Origin: Orobanche coerulescens
Lineage: Eukaryota; Streptophyta; Magnoliopsida; Lamiales; Orobanchaceae
DNA length: 64,000 bases
Reading direction: 5' to 3'
NCBI GenBank assembly: GCA_033398695.1
Contig: CM065802.1
Coordinates: 154,056,096-154,120,095, forward strand
The notes under the pieces were generated by a model. That model worked only from the letters and a program-made list of their open reading frames with translations, did not search any database and was not told the DNA's origin. The position numbers and the translations under genes are program-made. This document shows positions 9,998-20,754 of this stretch, one piece after another (the stretch's first letter is position 1; every line of letters begins with the position of its first letter).

Positions 9998-11607
9998 TGT
10001 TAGGAATATTATTTCAGATTTTGATGATGTCATCCCTGTATTCGTGATTAATTCAAATGTATGCTCTAAGTACTTGGTATTGTAAAGAAGAACCAAATGA
10101 GTATCTTCTATAGGCTTTAAAATTTAGGCTAAGTCTTGATCAAGTGTTGATCAGTTAGAAAATCGGCTAAGTATAGAACTGTCTAAATATCAGATAAGTT
10201 AATTATCATATATAATCATGCGAGATATCTTCACCCGCATTTTGGTCAACTCAAAAGATCAGAGAGGTTTGACCAAAACACTGTAGCAGATGATATATAC
10301 TCAGGCAACATATCAGGCGAGTTCTGGTTAACAAAATACATCAGAGAGGTTTAACCGCAGACAGAGAAGGTCTGGTCAACACAAAATATCAGCTAAGGTT
10401 TGACCATCATATAAGATTTTATCAGGCGAGTTATCAGGCCACCTTCGGTCATCAGCTGAGGTTTGACTACAGACAGGTACATTAACAGACAAGGTTTTTG
10501 GTCAAACAGATCATCAGAGGAGGTTGACCAAACCATATCTGCAGCCAAGTTTGAGAAACTCAGTCCACGTCAGCAAGCGTTGAATTCAACAATAATAGAA
10601 ATCCACATGCATACGTAAGAAGACAAACCGAAAAAATTCCCGGAAAGTTAGGAATAAAATATTCCTTGAGATCTGCGTTATGAAGACTTATGATTATACA
10701 AATCAAGAGAAAGTGGCGCGGACAGAAGAATTCTTTCAAACGGTCGGAATTGAAAAGGGAATCAAGCTGTGCAATGGAATGATGAGATAAACAAAGAAGT
10801 CCACTCTCCAACGGATGGATTTGTTACCGAAGATGCAACGGCTATGAAGGAAACTCAAAGAATTGTACTATAAATATCTGAAGATCAAAACTGAGCAAAG
10901 GACGATGCGAACAACACATTCAAGCGAACAAAGCAATCAAAGTTAGCAAACTATAGCATCATGAAGAGCTAGTTCTAAAGTTCATATACTGAGAAGCTCT
11001 TAAGTTGGAGAAGACAAACACTCTTGTCTATAAGGTTTGAGTACGGGGTACTTCTCTGAACAAGGTTCTCAGAAGTTTTTCAAGGCTGATAAACACCCAC
11101 GAGTTCTTGATTGGAAGGTGATAGATAGCTTGCGAGTTGTTGAGGCATCCACGGGTTTTCAGTCAAGAGGTGTTAGGCAGTCATTGGCGTTGCAATGCCC
11201 ACGGGTTTCCACTAGTCGGAAGTTGTTATAACCGTGTGAATCATTGTAACGTTTAACACTAGTTGAAAGTTATACTGAATTTATCTCCAACCGGTTTGGA
11301 GAAAAGTGGACTAGTATAGGATTACCCACCTCTGAAACCACTATAAGTGCTTGTGTGATTTACTATTTTAATCATCATACATAACTGCTGTATACATATT
11401 TATTGGTCCTTTTAGCAGTCAACTGTCTTCCACATAACTTAGTTTTACAGTCGACATAAGTCACCTGTACTATTACCAGTTGTGCTTCCGCACTACTCAT
11501 CTGCAGCTAAGGTTTATTAGCTGCATATTAAACATCCGAAGTAACTCACCTGAGATTTAGGAAAAGAGTTTAATAAGTCTATTCCCCCCCTAGACTTATT
11601 CCTAACG
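9998..11607 (+). mobile_element. Copia-1 3' LTR (about 1.61 kb)
   Basis: It begins TGTTAGGAAT directly after a polypurine tract and ends ATTCCTAACG at 11607. The expected terminal ATTCCTAACA carries an A-to-G change. The inverted ends TGTTAGGAAT/ATTCCTAAC support the borders. The 5' LTR is beyond the left edge of the window. The upstream half carries many TTGACC/GGTCAA motifs, then a TATA box CTATAAATATC at 10868-10878. Beyond 11607 the sequence is an older copia LTR into which Copia-1 inserted. Confidence 0.85.
10240..10540 (+). promoter_or_regulatory. W-box-like TTGACC/GGTCAA cluster in Copia-1 LTR
   Basis: About ten TTGAC(C)/(G)GTCAA motifs or close variants fall within 300 bp: TTTGGTCAAC, GGTTTGACCA, TCTGGTCAAC, GGTTTGACCATC, GGTTTGACTAC, TTTGGTCAAAC, GGTTGACCAAACC and others. 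They alternate with ATCAGGCGAG/ATCAGCTGAG words. TTGAC is the core of the W-box bound by plant WRKY factors. The cluster takes the place occupied by palindromes in the other LTRs. Confidence 0.65.
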
Positions 11608-12560
11608 ACTTGTGACCTACAACACTGTGAGCCACGGGACTGGCTAAGTGTTCCTCACACTATTTGGTTCTTCCTATTGTCGACTTAGACGGACCTATGG
11701 AGTCACGACACAAGATAGATGACGGAATAAATTTAGAATATTTTCTCTAAATAAATATTGGGCATTAGATTTCTAATTTAATTTGTTGGATAAATGTTAT
11801 TTAATTTATTGGATATATTAAATTGGTCTAGTGAATTAATAAATTACTGGGTAATTAATTTAGTTCATATTATTTCTTAGAGAAATTATATTTAACATAG
11901 TTAATTTGATTAATTAATTAATTGTATTAATATGGAAACATACTAAGTTTTATCTATCGAAATAGATACACGAAGGTTAGTTTCACATATCGAAACGAAC
12001 CAATCCCTTATTAGTATTCATATTGGCCGCCCCCATCATCACCACACATGGTGGCGTTGTCCTTTTTGTCTTTGTAAAGACATTATTATGTTATGGGATT
12101 ATTTATATACTTTTGGTGTATATAATAATATATAACATGGCATTAGGTGAAGGTGTATTTTGTTTATAAGACATAACTCTTCATCCTCCATTTTGAGATG
12201 CATGTTACGGCCAAGAAGGAAAAAGTGAGAAGGAAAAGCGGAAAAATAGAGAAAGAGAAAAGAAAGGTGTTCTTACTCTTTTTCAATTTTGGGATAAGTT
12301 TTGATCTTCATTTTTACTCTTGGAGAGTTAAAATTAATAGAAGAAAAATTGTATCCTACAATCACTTCATATAGATGTTGACCTTGGAGGTCTTGGAGTG
12401 CCGATTATATTTTTCAATCATCTTTCCAGCGTGTGATACGTAAACGCACTGTATTTTTGGTGCTCGGGACGTTGTGAAAGCTTGGATTATTTTCTACAAC
12501 ATTTAATCATAGATATTCATGGGTATGATTTCTAGATTCATACTTTGTACTTTATATTCG
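11608..12560 (+). mobile_element. Older copia LTR fragment (host of Copia-1)
   Basis: The first few hundred bases are recognisably the reverse complement of 55000-55390, within the Copia-3 LTR: ACGGGACTGGCTAAGTG with TGACGGAATAAATTTAG, and an AATTTATTGGAT/CCAATAAATT-rich stretch. This is therefore an LTR of the same Angela-like group in + orientation, truncated at the left by Copia-1. Its right border is not clear; I place it loosely where similarity and AT-rich LTR-like sequence end. Confidence 0.55.
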
Positions 12561-13502
12561 TATATATGATGCTTGATGGATCCTCTTAGGGGTTTGTTTT
12601 TTATTCGGTTTGACCAGTTTAATTTTCCCATTGCGTAACTCGATTTTATTTACCGAATCCCAACACTACGTACTTAGAATAAAGGACCTTTCCATACATT
12701 ACTCGAGCATTCCTAATTTTATCAAAAAAACACACTATCATTTGAAAAAACGAAAGTCATCAAGCTATCGATTTCTTAGTGGTGATCAAGTTCTTTGTAA
12801 AATTAATAGGTGGCTTCACAAAGTGGTGTCCAACATCAACCCATCTAATGGATGATTTGATCTTTATTTTACCCCTAATCACTTGCCCTAAACCCATACA
12901 GTTTCTATGGCTCACTGAACTATCTAAGTTTAAACCGTCAACTCCTATCAGTATGACAATTGTATCTTACCCGACAACCTATATGGCTTCTAGGGGTTCG
13001 ATTTGTCACAAACAAAGGCATCTAATGCACTTTGGGAATTTATAGACCTTGTTCAAAATACTACCCCGACATACTCAGAAGAATAGCATTTCGATTTAGG
13101 TTTCAATCCTCCAAGAGTTTGACGGAGGGTAGAATACCTTGCACCCTTTCCAGCTTAGTGGTTTTTATGTGGGAGTATTTCGCGATTAACGTAACACGTT
13201 GTATCTTAATTCATTTGTAATCGCGGTTTGATATTCATACAATATGAATAAAGTAAATAACAACCTAGTTGCTACCAACATGTAGTTCATGGCCCTTTTC
13301 TAAATATTCGGCCAAGCGAATGACCTATCAAAATAAAAGAAAATAAAACTAGTCTTGAATCGCCATATTCATGATGGATTGCCTCCAGAAGGATTTTGTG
13401 AGTTAGGGCCACCGTCTTGGAAAAACTATCTATTACATTTGAATAATTTGCATTTTATACAAATATTCTAATAAAATAAATAAATAGATTTAAAACTGCC
13501 CT
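12561..13502. other. Degenerate retroelement-like sequence, no gene recognised
   Basis: There is no convincing coding sequence. Positions 12775-12860 (GTGGTGATCAAGTTCTTTGT, then AAGTGGTGTCCAACA and CCATCTAATGGATGAT) match 63806-63925 in the same orientation, so both are copies of one repeat, probably the leader of a copia element. The rest (12900-13500) is unassigned. Confidence 0.4.
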
Positions 13503-14390
13503 TTACAACCCCATCGAATAGTAATGATTCAAAAAACTAAGTCCATGAACTCCATCCCCATCATATAAAACTAAGTATCCTTGACGTCCAGAAAGTGTGC
13601 CGACTTGGTCAGACGATCCACAATCACCCAAACCATATTCATAGCAGACTTCAACCTCGGCAAGCTCGTGACGAAGTCCATCGAAATATCTTCCCATTTT
13701 CATTTCGAAACGGGAAGCGACTGCAACAACCCGGCTGGTCGCTAATGCTAGATTTTGACCTGCTGACAAGTCAAACATCTCGCTACTACTCTGCCTTAAA
13801 TCCAAGTCATTCGGTACATAAAGCCGACTCTGGAATCTCAACACATTATCCTCGTGTATCACAATTCCAGGAGACTTCCCCTTAAGAATATTCTCTCGGA
13901 TTTGAGCAATCATCGGATCCTCCAACTGCTTCAATTTAATTTCATTGATCAGCGACGACAAAATTTCCAAAGCACAAAGTTGCCCGACAACTCCTAGAAA
14001 CAAAATCTCAAAACCCAACTCGGTCAAATCACGTTGAAGCTCAGATTGAGACGTAAGTATCTCAAGCGTCCGTAACGTAACCGGTTTCCGACTCAAGGCA
14101 TCTTCCACGACGTTCGCCCTGCCCATATGATAAAGGATTTTGAGGTCATAATCCTTAATCAGCTCCAACCACCTCCTCTGCCTCATATTCAACTCCCACT
14201 GAGTAAATATGTACTTCAGACTTTTATGATCGGTAGAAATCTGACATGCAGAGCCAAAGAGATAATGAAGCTAAATCTTGAGCACAAAAACAACTGCTGC
14301 TAACTCCAAATAGTAAGTAGGGTAGTTGAGCTCATACGGCCTTAACAGCCTCGATGCATACGCAATAGTCTTGTCTTGCTGAATCAATAC
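13503..14390 (-). pseudogene. Gypsy-A RNase H end and integrase start, internally deleted
   Basis: The minus strand reads the RNase H/integrase junction of a Ty3/gypsy pol. It has [32 protein letters not shown], and the linker [20 protein letters not shown] up to [13 protein letters not shown]. The HHCC zinc-binding segment expected next, present at 47930-48080 in a related fragment, is missing. About 150-200 bp have been lost, and the following frame (from about 13790 downward) is out of register with integrase. The element is truncated here: no DDE core, no chromodomain, no 3' LTR. Confidence 0.8.
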
Positions 14391-15340
14391 TCATCCAAGA
14401 CCCTGACCCGAAGCATCGCTATAAACTATAAAACCCTCGTTACCACACGACAATGCTAGAATCGGGGCTGAAGTCAAACGCCTCTTCAGCTCCTCAAAAC
14501 TCGACTGCCTTTCGTCATTCCAGACGAACATCTCAGATTTCTGAATCAACTGTGTTAGTGGCCGAGCCAGTTTCGAAAACCCCTCGACGAACCTACGATA
14601 GTAGCTAGCCAAACCCAAGAAACTACGGACCTCCTTCACATTCTTAGGCGGTGTCCAATCCAGCACTGCCTCAATCTTCTGTGGATCCACACAGACCCCA
14701 TCGTCTGAAATTACGTGGTCCAGAAACATCATTTCCTTTAGCCAGAAGTCACATTTCGAGAACTTCGCATAGAGTCGCTCGGTCCTCAAAACGTCAAACA
14801 CCATACGCAGATGACGCGCGTGCTCCTCCTCATACTTTGAGTAGATAAGGATGTCATCAATGAAGACAACGACACACATATCCAAATACTCGATGAAAAC
14901 CTTGTTCATAAACTTCATGAACACTGCCGGCATGTTAGTTAGCCCGAAGGGCATAACCACAAACTCATAATGTCCGTATCTCGTCCGAAAGGCTGTTTTC
15001 GGGACATCGGACTCCTCCACCCGAAGCTGATAGTACCCTGATCTCAAGTCGATCTTCGAGAAAACCGCAGCTCCCTACAACTGATCAAAAAATTAATCAA
15101 TCCTTGGAAAGGGATACTTGTTCTTGATGGTCACTTTGTTTAGCTCTTGGTAGTCGATACATAAACGCAGTGAACCATCCTTCTTCTACACAAACAGGAC
15201 CGGTGCGCCCCAAAGCGAAGAGATCGGTCGAATATACCCCGACTCAAAAATCTCACTCAACTGCTTCTTCAACTCAGCCATCTCTGAAGGTTCCATGTGA
15301 TACGGCGCCTTCAAATCCAGAGCCACACCCGGATCTAACT
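14391..15340 (-). pseudogene. Gypsy-A reverse transcriptase and start of RNase H
   Basis: The minus-strand open part at 15047-14391 (218 residues) carries [35 protein letters not shown], the catalytic [11 protein letters not shown] block, [15 protein letters not shown], and the RNase H start [10 protein letters not shown]. These are standard Ty3/gypsy RT landmarks. The N-terminal RT (15048-15340) is readable but contains stops. It lies in the order gag-protease-RT-RNase H-integrase, which defines Ty3/gypsy. Substitutions such as [10 protein letters not shown] and the upstream stops indicate decay. Confidence 0.88.
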
Positions 15341-16224
15341 CAATGGCGAACTCAACCTCACGGTCTGGTGGTAACCCCGCAACTCGTCAGGAAAGACATT
15401 TGGGAACTCACTAATGACTGGGATCGATAAAAACTCGACTCCACCATCCTCTGCCTTAAAGGCGTACCACCAATAATCAAGTTTCGTCCTGCGAAAGAGT
15501 GCTCGGTGCCGTCCTCGGCTAACATGGTGATGACCCTTCTACGGTATTTTAGGATTGCACCATGCCACTCGAGCCAATCATCCCCGAGAATCAAATCCTC
15601 ACCCTCAATACCCACAACAATAAGATTAGAGAGTCAAGCCCTCTCACAAATAACCACAGAACAGTCTCAGATCTCCCGATCACCAACGATTCTATCAGCG
15701 CTAGGAAGTTTAACAATGAACGGCTCACAAGACGACAAATAGTCAAGACTCATACGGCGCACACACTCCAGAGAGATGAACGAATGCGTAGCACCAGAGT
15801 CGAAAAGCACACTGACAGGATGAGAATGAATATGAATGGTACCTGTAGCCACGGTAGCTGCTGGATCATCGGCCCTCCTCATCTCATATACAAGCGGATG
15901 AGCGGAGCCGACACTGGAAGCTCCCCCTCTAGCAGGCTGGCCCATACCTCTTCCTCGGCCGCCACTCTGTGGAAACTGCAAAGCAAACGGCCCCTGGTTC
16001 ACACTCGGCTCCTTAGGCGCTGGAAAAGAAGCCTGGGCACCAAGAGTATGCTCTAAATGATCAAAAAAAGAAGCCTTGTGGCCCACCTGGCCACAAGTAT
16101 GACAAGTCAATGGTGGACGGGGACACTCCCGGTTCCTATGGCCCGATTGGCTACAGTTAAAACATCTGAACCCACGAGTGGGGGCGCTGGCAGTACCTTG
16201 GAAGCCCCCAGAAAAACGAGTCAA
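15341..16224 (-). pseudogene. Gypsy-A gag zinc knuckle and aspartic protease
   Basis: The segment 16224-15667 starts with a CCHC knuckle CFNCSQSGHRNREC (residues 21-34) and a second, degenerate one (CHTCGQVGHKASFF, last Cys lost). A G-rich linker and the protease active site VLFDSGATHSFIS (Asp near residue 142) follow. Then 15615-15358 continues the protease C-terminus with LILGDDWLEWHGA. A stop near 15667 and a frame change separate the two parts. The loss of a knuckle cysteine and the stop argue against activity. Confidence 0.87.
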
Positions 16225-17145
16225 ACCGCCTGCAGGAACGTTAGTAGACTGAGACTTATGCTGAACTCCACCCTTGTGACCCGAAAAGTTACCGACGGAT
16301 TTCTATTTCTTACTCTCTCGAGCTGCCTCACTGGCCGTCAAGGACATATCATAAGAAAGAGCTCTACTCTGATAGTCCTTTAGGGTGGTGCAAGCAAGTC
16401 CAGACATGTAATCACGAATCCTCAATTTCATCCACCTAGAAAAGTGGTAAATCATGTCACTCTCCTCCTTAACATGGGCCTTCACGAAACCCAATTCTCG
16501 GTTGAAATCTGCAATGGCCTGAGAAACCTGAATATCTCGAGGCTGAGCTTCATAAAAAGCATGGACCCGCGCCTGACGAACTGGCCACGGACAGTACTCA
16601 GCTTCCATAAGGTCTCTGAATTCGGACCACGAAGCATCATGATCCTGAGGCCCGACAGCCTCCCACCGATCAGCAGCGTTCCTAGTGAGAAAATACTGGG
16701 CGATAGGGAACTTGCGTTCCTTAGGACAGTTAGTGGCAACAAAGATCTTGGACATTTCTTTGATCCACCCCTCCCAACCAATTGGGTCTGAAGCCCCAGA
16801 AAAATGAGAAGGATGCATCTTGGTGACATCCTAAAGCCAACGATCCACTCTGGACCGAGCAGCACGATCCAAAGCCGGGTTTTGAACCGCCTGGGCTATC
16901 ACAGCCATTTGGTTCACCATTTGTTGCATCAAAGCTGCAACACCAATGTCGGCGCCATTACCGGCTGTGTCATCTTGAGTAGCAGTATGGTCCTGACGAC
17001 CATCATTACTGCCGGCTCCAGAAGTGTGTGACATGGCCGCCCCACTGGCTGCCCCACGTCCCCGGCTGCGTCCACGACCACGACCGCGATCTCTACCTCG
17101 AACTCTCCCAGCATCCATACTGGAGATAAAAGGTAGTAAAAGCAA
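16225..17145 (-). pseudogene. Gypsy-A gag (capsid region)
   Basis: The minus strand begins near 17115 with MDAGRVRGRDRGRGRGRSRG, an Arg/Gly-rich start typical of plant gypsy gag, and runs to a stop at 16831. The capsid core follows at 16818-16303 with FSGASDPIGWEGWIKEMSKI, FPIAQYFLTRNAADRWEAV and FYEAQPRDIQVSQAIADFNR, a Retrotrans_gag-type domain. The same RGRG start is found in Gypsy-C (50760 onward). One in-frame stop (ending the 17145-16831 part) and a second stop at 16303 break it. Confidence 0.85.
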
Positions 17146-17335
17146 CTCGATGATAATTACGAGAGAAAAAATTCACAGTTCCAGAAAAATAAGTATGATA
17201 CGAGAAAACAAAATAATCTAATAAGGAAAACTTACGAACACTGAAAGTACCGAGATGATGGCAGTGTGATGACGATGTGCAAAATAAAGCACAACTCTCA
17301 ATTAACCGACAAGCCTAGGTATCCATAAAGCTAGC

Positions 17336-17347
17336 GCTCTGATACCA
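17336..17347 (-). other. Primer binding site of Gypsy-A
   Basis: The minus strand reads TGGTATCAGAGC, matching the 3' end complement of plant initiator tRNA-Met, five bases from the LTR border at 17353. This fixes the element's orientation and its 5' LTR on the right. Confidence 0.9.
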
Positions 17348-17921
17348 TTTTTTGTAACATCCACAAGATATTCAGGTTATGTTACAGCGTCGTGGACCCC
17401 TATGTGGGACCCACCGGGCAAACCAATATATACCGCTCGTCTAACCATCTCGGTTAGCAAGAAAACACACATCACCAAGACACAAATTAAATAAAACGCC
17501 CAGTACAACCCGTAAACCAAACATCATCAAAAATCACACATAAAATTTAGTATACAATCCATCTTCCAACTTTAAAACGCCTAAGTACTCGCGAGTACTA
17601 TCTATCAGTTTATAAGTTTGAAAACAAATGTTTTAAAATAGACAATTGAAATAAAGGGGCTGATTTGCACATGTCAACAACCCTGGATAGCATCCTTGTA
17701 CTACTCCAGTGCCCGATCGACCGGCTGACCGCAACCTGAAATTCGTAACACGAATTTCCCCAAAAATGGATCCCCAAAGGGGTTAGCAATTACGCTAGTA
17801 CAAGTAATCAAGGCAAACCATACGCTTACACATCTCATAGTACATGCATTAAATTGTTTCAAAATCAAGACATGTCTTCTCCCGGAAAACAAACAGTCAA
17901 TAATCATAGTTGAAAATCGCC

Positions 17922-18145
17922 TAGGACTGGGGCTAAACCACTGGTCTCATCTGAGGCGTCTATGGACCCTCCCAGACTGGCCATAGTTAAAAAAATTACG
18001 CATATGACTCACCTAGGACCGGGGCTAAACCACTGGTCCCATCCGAGGCCTCTACGGACCCTCCCGGACTGGCTATCCAAACAAGCTCGTGAATCAGGAG
18101 CGAAATCACAGATTCCTCCGAGGCCCAGTTGGACCCTCCGGGAGT
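17922..18145 (-). repeat. 90-bp direct repeat in Gypsy-A LTR
   Basis: Two to two-and-a-half copies containing CCTAGGACYGGGGCTAAACC, ACTGGTCYCATCYGAGG, CTCTAYGGACCCTCCC and GACTGGC, at 17922 and 18012. The block sits between the putative donor and acceptor, as do GC-rich direct repeats in the other gypsy LTRs. Confidence 0.75.
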
Positions 18146-18386
18146 GAGCAAATCACACACATATACATTATCATTCCATGTTTATCATAAGGGTTTCACA
18201 AGAATGTTTACCTTGAGAAATTAACGACGAAATGAGCGGAACAATCAACCACGCTCGCTAGGAACCGACAACCATGAACATAATGATCCGAAGAATACAA
18301 TCACAACCAATTCTACACGAGTACGAAAATGTAATACACCCGAAAAACCACCTACAATTCATGCAAATTCGTACAAAAACAACAAC

Positions 18387-19562
18387 TGTTGGAGAATTAT
18401 CGGATATTGCGCCGTTTGTGCGGAAGCGTAAATAAGGTGCGGAAATTAAACGACACATCGATGTATAGAGGTTCGGCCAAACGTGCCTACGTCCTCTCTC
18501 TCAATATCTTTTTCTAAAGGTTTAAGATCAAAATCTCTGCACCTCTCTTCAATCGATTGAGGGATTACCGTTACAAGCTCGTCTTCTATCGGTCCGAGTA
18601 AAACCATTTTTCCTTTTCTATTGGATAAGGAATCAACCTCTCTAGCTTTCTATCGGTACTAGATAAACCTCACTAAGATAGCGATTGCAATTCTAACAAT
18701 GCTGGATCCTTGATCCTAATAACACCGAATCCAATCGTATCTTTTCTTTTGCCTCTCGTGTATGATTTTATGTATAACACTCAATCACTCTAAATTAAGC
18801 TCAAGAACAGCAACTATAATGTTTATAATGATATAATACGTATGTATGCTTTGCTCAATGTTGTTTTTTTAATGATACCAACTCATTTGGTATTTATAGC
18901 CTTCTTCCACAAACTAGTCGTTACTGCCAGTTGTTATTAGCATGCGCTAGACTTCTTTCCTTAGCGTGCGCTATCGCATGTATTTAGCCTAGCGTACGTT
19001 ATGTGCTGTTACGTACGTTAACGTTCTTCCAGTTTCAGTCCAGTGGCTTCTGTCCTTCATAGTTAGCGTGCGTTAACACTTTCTTTGTAGCGTGCGCTAA
19101 TCATGCATCATTGCATGCGTCATATATCCATTAATACCTTTTGACTTGTAGCAGATTCTTCCCAACGGATTGATTGACTTGATTCAAATTGATATTTAGC
19201 ATGTGCTAAATATCATCTCTTGCGTGCGCTAATCTTACTTCAGTGCATACGACATTCTGTGTTTGAATCTCTTCACAATGGTAATATTGGCTCGATAGCG
19301 TTCGCTAATCATCACGTGTAGCGTGCGCTATCCTCATCAGGTGACTTCACTTCAGGTTACTTCGAGCTCGTCTGATCTGCAGCCGGGACCCGTTAACGTG
19401 CGCTAACTTATATATCTAGCGTGCGCTAGCTTTGTATTTTGTCCAGCTTTTTGCGTCTTCGATTCCTTCGTCGTTTTGCTTCGCCTCTAAGTTGTTTTGC
19501 TTTGTTTAGCAACTTAATCATCAAAACATTATTTATTAATATGTAGAATAAATATTCCAACA
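18387..19562 (-). mobile_element. Solo copia LTR (1176 bp) with perfect target duplication
   Basis: It starts TGTTGGAGAATTATC and ends AATATTCCAACA, and is flanked by ACAAC on both sides (18382-18386 and 19563-19567). It is homologous to the LTRs of the gag-only copia at 59631-63717 (shared GAGGTTCGGC, CTACGTCCTC, TTTCTATTGGATAAGGAATC and the segment around the TATA box). It is read on the minus strand, with TATA at 18889-18900 and a palindrome cluster upstream of it. Unlike the relatives, most of its palindromes have the GCGYRCGC core. Confidence 0.93.
18935..19435 (-). promoter_or_regulatory. Mixed TAGCGYRCGCTA / TTACGTACGTTA palindrome cluster upstream of LTR TATA box
   Basis: About a dozen palindromes including TTAGCATGCGCTAG, TTAGCGTGCGCTAT, GTTACGTACGTTAAC, GTTAGCGTGCGTTAAC, TAGCGTGCGCTAA and TAGCATGTGCTA. 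The spacer CCAGTTTCAGTCCAG and the flank GCATGCGTCATATATCC align with the copy at 59890-60000. Individual palindromes can therefore be matched one-to-one between the two LTRs. Confidence 0.8.
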
Positions 19563-19944
19563 ACAACGAGGGCGGGTCGCAACCGAACCCTCTCGATTTC
19601 ACAAATGCCACGAAATTTACCATGAACTCGTAGGAAAACATTAATACCACTAAGATTAATCACATACATCATGGATTAATCAACAAAACGGAATGAATCT
19701 GACATAAAATCGAAAAACCCCCAATTCACCCAAAGATAAGGTTCTAAGAGTTTACCTCGGATCAAAGACGAAGAACAAGTGTTGGTGTTTTTAAAATACA
19801 CCAAGAACTCAAGGTAGATGATAAGTGAGATAATTGGGAGAAGAAATAGCCTCAGATCGCCTCTGGTTCAACAAGTCGAGGGGAATGAGATGAAGTGAGG
19901 AAATAGACGCATCTGGTTCAACTCTCGGGTATATATAACCCAAC

Positions 19945-20395
19945 GGTTTAGCGTGCGCTAACGTATTGTGGTTAGCCTGTGGTTACCAGCCAACCCTGGT
20001 CCAGAACCTTCAGTTCTGACTGTTAGCGTGCGCTACCGATAATTAACATGTGTTATAAGCCCTCCATTAGCGCGCGCTATCGACCTATAGCGTGCGCTAC
20101 CTGTTCGTATTCAGAGTCCAGGAACATTCTGCCTCAACTGGAATACCGAATTAGCGCGTGCTGCCACAAATCTAGCGTGCGCTGAGTCTCAACCATAGTG
20201 TGCGCTAATCTACAGACTTAGCGTGCGCTAAATTGCCCATCCAGAGAGCAGAAACAACCTACTGCCACTTCTGTGCTCGAATCATTATCGCGCGCTACTA
20301 GAGAAGTTAGCGCGCGCTACTAGAGAAGTTAGTGCACGCTACTCAACGACTTCAACATGCTATACATAACAAAATTAGCATGCACTAACGAGCGC
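19945..20395 (-). promoter_or_regulatory. TAGCGYRCGCTA palindrome cluster and TATA box of Gypsy-A LTR
   Basis: About 14 copies or variants such as TTAGCGTGCGCTAAC, ATTAGCGCGCGCTATC, TATAGCGTGCGCTACC and GTTAGCGCGCGCTAC. They lie upstream, on the minus strand, of GGTTATATATACCC (19929-19942). Spacers contain GTCCAG and CTGGACC, as in the solo gypsy LTR cluster. Confidence 0.8.
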
Positions 20396-20754
20396 AGACA
20401 GTAGTACAGACAGCACTGAAAGTTGGAAAAACGACGAATTCTCCCCCTGATGAAAACAACGCGCACCCTACACCAAACAACGGACTGAAGAATACACACG
20501 CACGATCAGTTCGAGTCAGAACTAGAGCACTAAAAGAAAACATGATTCTGACTACCCAAAGGTTCGGAAAACGACAACGATAGTAATTACTCCATAACTT
20601 TAGGAAATTACAAAATAGTCCAAAACATCCAAAGTACACGATACACGATCGAAACACCAACCAGGAGCTCATAACATGCATAATAACATAAGATAGATTT
20701 ACGGAAACCCCGAAACGGCGGTTCCGAACAACAATTACGAGAATCGAACCAAAT

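Larger units (their letters stand above)
17736..19755 (-). other. Putative LTR intron of Gypsy-A (about 0.84 kb without the nested solo LTR)
   Basis: On the minus strand the donor is CCGAG|GTAAAC at 19755. The acceptor is GAATTTCAG|GTTGC at 17736, with GCTAACCCCTTTGGGG at 17787-17772. The solo copia LTR at 18387-19562 lies inside the interval. Predicted from the pattern shared with other gypsy LTRs here. Confidence 0.4.
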
